Source of the DNA: Pseudonocardia sp. EC080619-01
GTDB lineage: Bacteria; Actinomycetota; Actinomycetes; Mycobacteriales; Pseudonocardiaceae
Assembly (NCBI RefSeq): GCF_001420995.1
Contig: NZ_CP012184.1
Coordinates: 5,626,501-5,690,500 of the forward strand
Length of the DNA stretch: 64,000 bases
Direction: 5' to 3'
Under the pieces are notes generated by a model. The model was given only the letters and a program-made list of their open reading frames with translations. It searched no databases and was not told the origin of the DNA. The position numbers and the translations under genes are program-made. This document shows positions 1 through 6,482 of the stretch, in pieces; position 1 is the first letter of the stretch; every line of letters begins with the position of its first letter.

Positions 1-69
1 AGGCCGCCCTGGCCGGCCTGGACGGGGACCCCACCGGCACCGGTGGACCCGAGCGGGACGGGGTGCGGC

Positions 70-2943
70 GTGCTGTACGACCGTGACCCCGAGCTGCGCA
101 GCCTGCGCGACGCCGTCGCCGGCGCCGCCGACGGCCGCGGTGCCGCCCTCGTCGTCGGCGGCGGTGTCGGCACCGGTCGTACCGCCCTGCTCGACGCGGC
201 GGCCGGTGCCGCGACCGGGACGGGCCTGACCGTCCTGCGGGCCGCGGCGGCGCTCGTCGAGCGCGACTTCGAGCACGGCGTCGCCCGGCAGCTCTTCGAC
301 CCGATGCTCGCCGCCGCCGGTCGTGGCACCCGCAGCCGGTGGCTGGCCGCGGGCGGCGGCGAGCTCCCCGCCGCGCTCGCCGCGGAGCCGGTCGACCCGC
401 CGGCCCCGGAGGTCCGGCACGGCCGGGTGCGCGAGCTGCAGGAGCTGCTCGAGACCGTGAGCGCCGAGCGGCCGGTCCTGGTGCTGGTCGACGACCTGCA
501 GTGGGCGGACACCGCGTCGTTGCGGTGGCTGAACCGGCTCGCCGCGCGCGTCCCGGAGCTGCCGGTCGCCCTCGTCGGCACCGTCCTGCACGGCGACCCG
601 GGCGCGGGGCGGGCGCTGGTGCGCGGCCTGGCCGGGTCGGCCACGCCGTTGCGGACCCGCCCGCTGGGGGACGCCGCCGTCCGCGGGGTCGTCGCCGACC
701 GCCTCGGCCGCGACGGCGAGCCGGAGTTCGTGCAGGCGTGCCGGGACGTCTCCGCGGGCACGCCGTCGGTGCTGCACGCCGTGCTCGACGACGTCGCCGC
801 CACCGGCGGCGGCCCGCTCGCGGTGCACGCCGGCCGGGTGCGGGAGGCACTGCCCGCCGCCCTGCGCGAGCGGTTCGCCCGGTGCCTGCGGGCCCAGGAC
901 GACCCGGCCCGCCGGTACCTCGGCGCGCTCGCGGTGCTCGGGACCGACGCCGACCCGGCGATCGTGCAGCGCCTCGCCGACCTGGATCCCCACGGGCTCC
1001 GCACGGTGCAGGGACAGCTGGCCGAGCAGGGCCTGCTCAGCGAGGACCACACCGGGTTCGCGCACCCGCTCGTGCGGGAGGTCGCGACCGGACCGGCCGA
1101 GCGGGAGCGGCTGCACCTGCGCGCGGCGTGGCTGCTGCACGAGACGGGGCACCACGTCCGGGAGGTGGCCGTGCACCTGCTCGCGGTCGCCGCCCCGCTC
1201 GACGACTGGGCCGTCGAGGTCCTGCGGGCCGCCGCCCACCAGGCGACCACGGCGCACCGCCCGGACTCCGCCGACGACCACGACGGCGACCCGGCCGCGG
1301 TCCGCTACCTGCGCCGTGCGCTGCTCGACAGCGACGTCACCGGCCACGAGCGCGGTGTCCTGCTGGTCGAGCTGGCCGCGGCGGAGCGGTTCACCGAGCC
1401 CGGCACGGCGGTCCGGCACGTGTCGCAGGCGCTGCCGCTGCTGGCGTCGGCGCGGGACCGGGCGACCGCCCTCACCCTGATCGACCCGTCGACGGTCCGG
1501 GACGCCACGGACCCGGTCCGCGACGCCGTCCGCGCCGCCGACCGCGACGACCGCGACGTCGGCGGGACCGGTCCCGCCGGCGACGACGGGCGCGCGGTGA
1601 CGGTGCGGATCCGCGCCCGCGCCCGGCGGCTGGACGAGCAGCGCCCCGAGGGACTGGCCCGCTCGTGCGCGCTGCTCCGCGAGGTGATCGACGCGCCGGA
1701 CGAGCTCCTGAGCACCTCGGCCGGCCGCGAGCTGGTCGGCGTGCTGCTGCACGCCGCGGCGCTGTCCGGGCGGGTCCCGGCGGCCGACGTCGCCCACCTC
1801 GGCGAGCGCCTGCTGCGGATCACCCCGGCCCGCGAGGTCCGGCCACCGCACGGGGTACCGCCCGGCGACGGCCCGCGCGGCCTGCTGGTGCTCGCGCTGG
1901 TCGCCGCGGACCGGCCGCGGTCGCTGGGGACCTGGCTCGTGCCCGACCCGGCGTCGCCCGCGGCGGCCACGGCCGACGAGCTCGCGCTGGTGCTCCTCGC
2001 GCACGGGCGCCCCGCGGAGGCCGCCGCACTGCCCGGCGGCGTCCTGCGCGAGCGGGTGCCGCCCGCGTCGGCGGCGTTCCACGCCGCGCTGATCGCCGCG
2101 GCGATCGAGGCCCGGGTGCCTGCCCTCGGCCCGGAGCCCGCCGGGCGGCCGCCCGGCGGGGGCCTCGTCGCGCACGCCACCCACCAGCTCGTGCGCGCGG
2201 CGGGCGCGCTGCTGGGCGAGCAGCGGGACCTGGCGCTGGAGTGCTTCCTCGACTGCGGCCGCCACCTGGAGCACCTCGGCTGGTCCAACCCGGCGCTGTT
2301 CCCGTGGCGGAGCTGGGCGGCGCGGCTGCTGCGGCGGCGCGGCGAGACGACGGCGGCACTCGACTGGGCCGACGAGGAGCTCGCGCTGGCCCGGGCCTGG
2401 GGAGCGCCGGCCGCGCTCGGGCGTGCCCTGCGGGTACGGGGCTCGCTCGTCGGCGGGTCCGCGGGCGAGGCGCAGCTGCGCGAGGCCGTCGCCGTGCTCG
2501 GGGACTCCGCCGACACGGCCGGCCTGGGGCGCGCCGAGATCGCACTGGGGCGGCACCTCGCCGCGGCGGGGGACCCGGCGGGGGAGGACCTGCTGCGCCG
2601 GGGCCGCCGTCGCGTCGACGAGGCCGGGACCGGCGACGCCGGTGCGGCGGGGTCGGCGCAGGCCGTGGCACCGGCCGTCGAGATGCCGGTACGGACCGAC
2701 GGCGCCGACGGCCCGACCGGCTCCGACGGCTCCGACGGCTCGGCCGCGGCGGCGTCCGCGGGCCCTGCCGACGTCCTCACCGATGCGGAGCGGCAGGTCG
2801 TGGACCGGGTGGTCGGCGGGGCCACCAACCAGATGATCGCCGAGGAGCTGGGCGTCAGCCGCCGGGCCGTGGAGAAGCGGTTGACGAGCGCCTACCGCAA
2901 GCTCGGGGTGAGCGGCCGCACCGCGCTGCCCGGCGCGGGCTGA
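70..2943 (+). CDS. LAL-family LuxR transcriptional regulator (LAL1)
   Basis: Large ATP-binding regulator of the LuxR family, about 957 aa, of the kind that activates macrolide and polyene clusters. A nucleotide-binding motif GGGVGTGRT lies near residues 30-38 and a Walker B-like LVLVDDLQWAD near residue 140. A long TPR-like middle follows, and a C-terminal LuxR helix-turn-helix (LTDAERQVVDRVVGG to YRKLGV) fills the last 60 residues. The P-loop lysine is arginine (GRT instead of GKT). I chose GTG at 70 because VLYDRDPEL aligns with the start of the LAL gene at 6482 (VLVDRDDDL); GTG at 43 is also open. It converges on the carboxylase pair at 2988. A pathway-specific activator is inferred from context; the family call is firm. 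Confidence 0.9.
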   Translation: MLYDRDPELRSLRDAVAGAADGRGAALVVGGGVGTGRTALLDAAAGAATGTGLTVLRAAAALVERDFEHGVARQLFDPMLAAAGRGTRSRWLAAGGGELPAALAAEPVDPPAPEVRHGRVRELQELLETVSAERPVLVLVDDLQWADTASLRWLNRLAARVPELPVALVGTVLHGDPGAGRALVRGLAGSATPLRTRPLGDAAVRGVVADRLGRDGEPEFVQACRDVSAGTPSVLHAVLDDVAATGGGPLAVHAGRVREALPAALRERFARCLRAQDDPARRYLGALAVLGTDADPAIVQRLADLDPHGLRTVQGQLAEQGLLSEDHTGFAHPLVREVATGPAERERLHLRAAWLLHETGHHVREVAVHLLAVAAPLDDWAVEVLRAAAHQATTAHRPDSADDHDGDPAAVRYLRRALLDSDVTGHERGVLLVELAAAERFTEPGTAVRHVSQALPLLASARDRATALTLIDPSTVRDATDPVRDAVRAADRDDRDVGGTGPAGDDGRAVTVRIRARARRLDEQRPEGLARSCALLREVIDAPDELLSTSAGRELVGVLLHAAALSGRVPAADVAHLGERLLRITPAREVRPPHGVPPGDGPRGLLVLALVAADRPRSLGTWLVPDPASPAAATADELALVLLAHGRPAEAAALPGGVLRERVPPASAAFHAALIAAAIEARVPALGPEPAGRPPGGGLVAHATHQLVRAAGALLGEQRDLALECFLDCGRHLEHLGWSNPALFPWRSWAARLLRRRGETTAALDWADEELALARAWGAPAALGRALRVRGSLVGGSAGEAQLREAVAVLGDSADTAGLGRAEIALGRHLAAAGDPAGEDLLRRGRRRVDEAGTGDAGAAGSAQAVAPAVEMPVRTDGADGPTGSDGSDGSAAAASAGPADVLTDAERQVVDRVVGGATNQMIAEELGVSRRAVEKRLTSAYRKLGVSGRTALPGAG

Positions 2944-2946
2944 CGG

Positions 2947-2984
2947 CCTCCTCCGGTGCCGGGTGGTCCCGGCACCGGAGGAGG
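2947..2984. terminator. Bidirectional terminator hairpin
   Basis: Perfect 17-bp inverted repeat (CCTCCTCCGGTGCCGGG and its complement) around a 4-nt loop, placed exactly between the convergent stops of LAL1 and the epsilon subunit. There is no U-tract, as is common for actinobacterial terminators. Confidence 0.8.
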
Positions 2985-2987
2985 AGC

Positions 2988-3215
2988 TCAGCGGGCGGCC
3001 CCGGCCCGGCCCGCGGTGGACCCGGCCCAGCTCGCCGGGGACTGGTAGCCGCCGGGCCCGGCCCAGGTCGTGGGACGGCGCCGGGGCGCCTCCGGGGCGC
3101 CGTCCGCACGGCCGGCCAGGGCCAGCAGCGCCATTGTCACCGCCGCGACCTCGGCCGGGTCCGGGTGACCGGCGGTGATCCTGATCCGCGGGGCGGCGTC
3201 CGTCGCGGCGCTCAC
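2988..3215 (-). CDS. Acyl-CoA carboxylase epsilon subunit
   Basis: Small 75-aa protein. It carries the actinobacterial epsilon-subunit pattern: an N-terminal stretch reading RITAGHPDPAEVAAVTMALLAL, a basic linker, and a C-terminal W-containing tail with SPASW. The epsilon subunit binds the carboxyltransferase beta subunit and stimulates the holoenzyme. The GTG start overlaps the TGA stop of the beta subunit gene (GTGA), so the two are translationally coupled. It is short and poorly conserved outside these motifs; the call rests on both pattern and position. Confidence 0.85.
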   Translation of the reverse strand: MSAATDAAPRIRITAGHPDPAEVAAVTMALLALAGRADGAPEAPRRRPTTWAGPGGYQSPASWAGSTAGRAGAAR

Positions 3216-4795
3216 GTCGGCGGGTTCCCGTGCTTGCGGACCGGCAGGTCCGTGCGCTTGGCCCGCAGCATCGCGAGCGCGTCGACCAGGGCCGAACGGG
3301 TGTCGGCCGGGTCGATGACGTCGTCGACGAGTCCGGCCTCGGCCGCGTAGTACGGGTGCATGAGGTCGTTGCGGTACTGCTTGATCCGCTGGGCGCGGGC
3401 GATCTCGGGGTCGGGTGCGGCCGCGATCTCGCGCCGGAACACCACGTTGGCCGCGGCCTCGGCGCCCATGACCGCGATCTCGTTGGTCGGCCAGGCCAGG
3501 GACAGGTCCGCGCCGATCGAGCGGGAGTCCATCACGATGTACGCGCCGCCGTAGGCCTTGCGCAGGATGAGCTGCACCCGCGGGACGGTGGCGGCGCAGT
3601 AGGCGTAGAGCAGCTTGGCGCCGTGCCGGATGATGCCGCCGTGCTCCTGGTCGCCGCCGGGCAGGAAGCCCGGGACGTCGACGAGCGTCACCAGCGGGAT
3701 GCTGAAGGAGTCGCAGGTGGAGACGAACCGGGCCGCCTTCTCCGAGGCGTGGATGTCGAGCACCCCGGCCAGCGACGCCGGCTGGTTCGCGACGATCCCG
3801 ACGGTGTGCCCGTCGAGCCGGGCGAGCCCGCACACGATGTTGGTCGCCCACCCGGCGTGCACCTCGAACAGGTCGCCGTCGTCGACCACCTCGGCGACGA
3901 CGTCGCGCATGTCGTACGCGCGGGTGGTGTCGGCGGGGACGATGTCGAGCAGCGACGGGGTGGCGCGGTCCGGCGGGTCCGCCGCGGGCGCGACCGGGGG
4001 CTGCTCGCGGTTGTTCGACGGCAGCAGCGACACGAGGTGCCGGACGTCGGCGAAGCAGGACTCCTCGTCGTCGTACACGAAGGCGCTGGCCCCGGACTCG
4101 GTGCTGTGCACCTCCGCGCCGCCGAGCTCCTCGTGGGTGATGTCCTCGCCGGTCACGGCCGACACCACGTCCGGTCCGGTGATGTACATCTGGGCGATGT
4201 CGCGGACCATGAACACGTAGTCGGTCAGGGCGGGGGAGTAGGTCGCACCCCCGGCGCACGGGCCGAGCATCACGCTGATCTGCGGGACGACGCCCGAGGC
4301 CCGGACGTTGCGCCGGAAGATCCCGCCGTAGCCGGCCAGTGCGGTGACGCCCTCCTGGATCCGGGCGCCCGCACCGTCGCTCAGGCTGATCAGCGGGGCA
4401 CCGGCCGACTCGGCCAGGTCCATCACCTTGTGGATCTTGGTCGCGTGCGCCTCGCCGAGCGAGCCGCCGAAGATCCGGAAGTCGTGGGCGTAGACGAACA
4501 CGGTGCGGCCGTCGATCGTGCCCCAGCCGGTGACGACGCCGTCGGTGTGCGGTCGCCGGTCCTCGAGCCCGAACCCGGTGGCGCGGTGCCTGCGGAACTG
4601 CTCGATCTCGCGGAAGCTGCCCTCGTCGAGCAGCATCGCCAGGCGCTCGTGCACCGTGAGCTTGCCGCGGGCGTGCTGCTGTTCGGTCGCCCTGGCGGAC
4701 GGGCCGGACCGGGCCTGCTCGCGGGCCGCGTGCAACTCGGCCACCCGCGACCGCAGGTCGGCCGTGGTGGTCTGGATGTCGTCGGTGGCGGTCAT
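3212..4795 (-). CDS. Acyl-CoA carboxylase beta (carboxyltransferase) subunit
   Basis: The 527-aa biotin-dependent carboxyltransferase transfers CO2 from carboxybiotin to a short acyl-CoA (acetyl, propionyl or butyryl), giving malonyl-, methylmalonyl- or ethylmalonyl-CoA. Both crotonase-fold halves are present, with oxyanion-hole glycine motifs (SDGAGARIQEG; GPCAGGATYSP; KAYGGAY). At about residue 420 the sequence is GGAYIVM. In Streptomyces coelicolor, Ile at the equivalent position 422 marks the broad-specificity AccB, whereas PccB has Asp. No biotinylated alpha subunit is encoded in the window. Next to the cluster regulators it could supply extender units for a polyketide, which is inference. 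Confidence 0.93.
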   Translation of the reverse strand: MTATDDIQTTTADLRSRVAELHAAREQARSGPSARATEQQHARGKLTVHERLAMLLDEGSFREIEQFRRHRATGFGLEDRRPHTDGVVTGWGTIDGRTVFVYAHDFRIFGGSLGEAHATKIHKVMDLAESAGAPLISLSDGAGARIQEGVTALAGYGGIFRRNVRASGVVPQISVMLGPCAGGATYSPALTDYVFMVRDIAQMYITGPDVVSAVTGEDITHEELGGAEVHSTESGASAFVYDDEESCFADVRHLVSLLPSNNREQPPVAPAADPPDRATPSLLDIVPADTTRAYDMRDVVAEVVDDGDLFEVHAGWATNIVCGLARLDGHTVGIVANQPASLAGVLDIHASEKAARFVSTCDSFSIPLVTLVDVPGFLPGGDQEHGGIIRHGAKLLYAYCAATVPRVQLILRKAYGGAYIVMDSRSIGADLSLAWPTNEIAVMGAEAAANVVFRREIAAAPDPEIARAQRIKQYRNDLMHPYYAAEAGLVDDVIDPADTRSALVDALAMLRAKRTDLPVRKHGNPPT

Positions 4796-4838
4796 GTCCT
4801 CACCCCTCGCCTCGGGCCGTCGGCGTCACGTCACGTGG

Positions 4839-5414
4839 TCACTTCACGTGGTCGGGAACGACCTGGGGCGGCCAGGACCCCAGCTCGAAGAAACCCATCG
4901 AGTAGGCCTTGGAGATCAGTGCCGGCCGGTTCTTGACCTTCATCTTCCGGAGCAGCGCGGTCACGTGGTACTCCACGCCGCCGCGGCTGAGGAACAGGGT
5001 GGAGGCCAGCTGCACGGTGGAGGCTCCGGAGGCGACGCCCTCGAGGATCTTGGCGTCCATGTCCGAGAGCAGCCGGCGCGGCCCGCTCCTGGCCGACGAC
5101 GGCTCGGCGTCACCGGTGCGGAGCACGGCGACGACACCCTCGACCCGGCCGGCGTTCCGCGCGATCGCGGTCGCCATCAGGTCGCCCTGGAGCGACGAGT
5201 CGGGCCCCGCGAGGGCGACCGACCGCTCCTGGAACCGGGGCTGCTGACCGTCCAGCAGCCGCTCCATCTGGTGGCGGACGCGGGTACGGATGCTCGCGTC
5301 CAGCAGGTCGCAGAACGCCGACCCGCACACGTCACCGGAGCCGATGTCGCACATCCGGCGGAACATCTCCTGATTCGCCGCGACCACGCGCAGACCCCGG
5401 TCGAGCGATACCAT
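4839..5414 (-). CDS. PAS-LuxR transcriptional regulator, PimM type
   Basis: 191-aa regulator with an N-terminal PAS sensor domain (about residues 1-95, beginning MVSLDRGLRVVAANQEMF) and a C-terminal LuxR helix-turn-helix (about 115-175, DAKILEGVASGASTVQLAS). Length, opening residues and the HTH match the PimM/AmphRIV/NysRIV/FscRI group, which activates polyene macrolide genes by binding a 16-bp palindrome. The ATG at 5414 aligns with the start of that family. It lies 43 bp downstream of the carboxylase gene start and is read on the same strand. With three LAL genes nearby this is the usual regulator set of a polyene cluster. Confidence 0.9.
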   Translation of the reverse strand: MVSLDRGLRVVAANQEMFRRMCDIGSGDVCGSAFCDLLDASIRTRVRHQMERLLDGQQPRFQERSVALAGPDSSLQGDLMATAIARNAGRVEGVVAVLRTGDAEPSSARSGPRRLLSDMDAKILEGVASGASTVQLASTLFLSRGGVEYHVTALLRKMKVKNRPALISKAYSMGFFELGSWPPQVVPDHVK

Positions 5415-5811
5415 GCACGCACTGGTGGATTCCTAGGAAATTCGCTCGTCGGTGGCGCCGTCGTATGGCAGTGCTCGCATGGAATAACTCCCCGAAGTTC
5501 AACGGAACGCGCTGTTCCGGGAGCGGACCGGACAGTCGCGGTAGCCGTTCTCGATAACCGATTTCGACCGTATGGAGGACACTCGACGGGGGTCAACGGC
5601 TCCCGGACGTAAGCGCTTAACACTGTGGCATCGGAGGTACGGGGGTTCGGTGGGGTGCGGTACGGTGTGTGAGCTGGATCACTACGGTGCGGGGTGCGGA
5701 CACTGTGGTTCTGCTGGTCGCCACCGTGGTCCGCGTGCGCGCCCGGCGGGTGCGCGAGGTGTGCTGCCGGCGGTCGTGCGGGGCCGCTCCGGCGCTCCGC
5801 AGTGCGGGTGC
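5415..5811. other. Gene-free intergenic region between PAS-LuxR and the PqqD-like gene
   Basis: About 400 bp with no convincing gene on either strand. Its left half is AT-richer than the surroundings and probably holds the PAS-LuxR promoter. It contains the 10-bp palindrome TAAGCGCTTA at 5610-5619, whose AGCGCT centre resembles the LacI-type operators at 15648 and 15670. Confidence 0.6.
5433..5448 (-). promoter_or_regulatory. Possible PAS-LuxR (PimM-like) binding site
   Basis: The 16-mer CTAGGAAATTCGCTCG matches 13 of 16 positions of the published PimM consensus CTVGGGAWWTCCCBAG. It lies 19 bp upstream of the PAS-LuxR start, so it could be an autoregulatory site. The match was found by eye and a single degenerate hit is weak evidence. 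Confidence 0.35.
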
Positions 5812-6183
5812 TCAGTGCTGCACGAGACCGGCTTCCTGCAGGTCGGCCAGCCAGTCGTCCATCATGTCCCGCATCCACCAGGGATCGGCGTCCCAGAGCT
5901 CGGCGAGGTGCGCGGCCGCGTCGCCGAGGTTCCAGGCGGACCGGCACAGGGCGATCCACATGGCGGTGCCGAGTTCGTCGCACAGCAGCCGGTCGTCGTG
6001 CCCCGGGTGCCCCAGCTCCATCCAGCCGGTGTCGAGTGCCCGGACGGTCAGTCCTGGAACCGGTTCCACGTCCATCCCCCTCGGTGCCGGACGGGGTCCG
6101 TCCGTGAATCCGCGGCCGGCCGGATCGCCGGTCGGCCGCACTGCCGACATGATGTGTTCACGTTCGCCGTCCTCGATCGTCAT
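5812..6183 (-). CDS. PqqD-like (RRE-fold) protein
   Basis: 123-aa protein. The C-terminal 85 residues follow the PqqD pattern: a short beta strand, a buried leucine-rich segment (LLCDELGTAMWIALC), a helix (DAAAHLAELWDADPWW), then a terminal helix ending in LADLQEAGLV. PqqD-like domains usually bind leader peptides of ribosomally made natural products, but no precursor peptide or radical-SAM partner is visible here. The N-terminal 35 residues look disordered. Start codons at 6183 and 6150 are both possible and both have weak ribosome binding sites. It is divergent from the second LAL gene. Confidence 0.6.
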   Translation of the reverse strand: MTIEDGEREHIMSAVRPTGDPAGRGFTDGPRPAPRGMDVEPVPGLTVRALDTGWMELGHPGHDDRLLCDELGTAMWIALCRSAWNLGDAAAHLAELWDADPWWMRDMMDDWLADLQEAGLVQH

Positions 6184-6212
6184 CGCGGTGGACTATGCCT
6201 TCGGCGAAACCC

Positions 6213-6229
6213 GGATACCACCAGTATCC
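6213..6229. promoter_or_regulatory. Inverted repeat GGATAC-N5-GTATCC
   Basis: Perfect 6-bp arms around a 5-bp spacer, in the divergent gap between the PqqD-like gene and the leader ORF/LAL2. Size and place suit a regulator-binding site for one or both promoters. The protein that binds it is unknown. Confidence 0.5.
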
Positions 6230-6392
6230 ACTGCGCGGATCGAACCCGCACTGCCCGGAGCGGACGAAGAACGGGTGTTTTCCCGGTGCGTTCCGTAGTC
6301 GGGTGGCGTCCGACCGAGGTGCTCCGTTCCCCACCGGACGGGGGCCGTAAGGTCATGATCGACTTGTTCCCGTCCGTGGTGTCGGAGGTCGC

Positions 6393-6482
6393 ATGAGCGT
6401 CGAGGGCGTACCCGAGGGCACCGGCCGCCGCGCGGACCCGGACACCACCCGGGCCCCGGTACGTCGGCGGGGCTGCCGCTGA
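6393..6482 (+). CDS. 29-codon leader ORF coupled to LAL2
   Basis: Short ORF starting ATG at 6393 with a good ribosome binding site (GGAGG, 5 nt upstream) and ending in TGATG, so its stop overlaps the ATG of LAL2. The peptide (MSVEGVPEGTGRR...GCR) is basic and polar and matches nothing I know. LAL2 itself has no clear ribosome binding site, which suggests that translation of this ORF delivers ribosomes to LAL2. It could instead be a small protein with its own role. Confidence 0.55.
   Translation: MSVEGVPEGTGRRADPDTTRAPVRRRGCR

Noticed and set aside
3..86. Open frame at the left edge ending in TGA at 84-86, possibly the tail of an upstream gene overlapping LAL1
   Set aside because: Only 27 codons are visible, with no recognisable motif; in this GC-rich DNA such open frames are common by chance.
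339..3350. Very long Arg/Ala/Pro/Gly-rich open frames overlapping LAL1 and similar ones across the window
   Set aside because: They are shadows of true genes caused by high GC at third codon positions; amino acid composition is unnatural and no domains are present.
4831..4853. 10-bp direct repeat TCACGTGGTC (two copies) at the 3' end of the PAS-LuxR gene
   Set aside because: It overlaps the stop and C-terminal codons and has no clear regulatory position; probably chance.
3230..4936. Long plus-strand frame antisense to the carboxylase gene
   Set aside because: Mirror frame of a well-conserved gene, no domain and no start signal.
5572..6396. Cysteine-rich open frame on the plus strand that might be a RiPP precursor next to the PqqD-like gene
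   Set aside because: It runs antisense through the whole PqqD-like gene, has no ribosome binding site, and its composition is that of a shadow frame.
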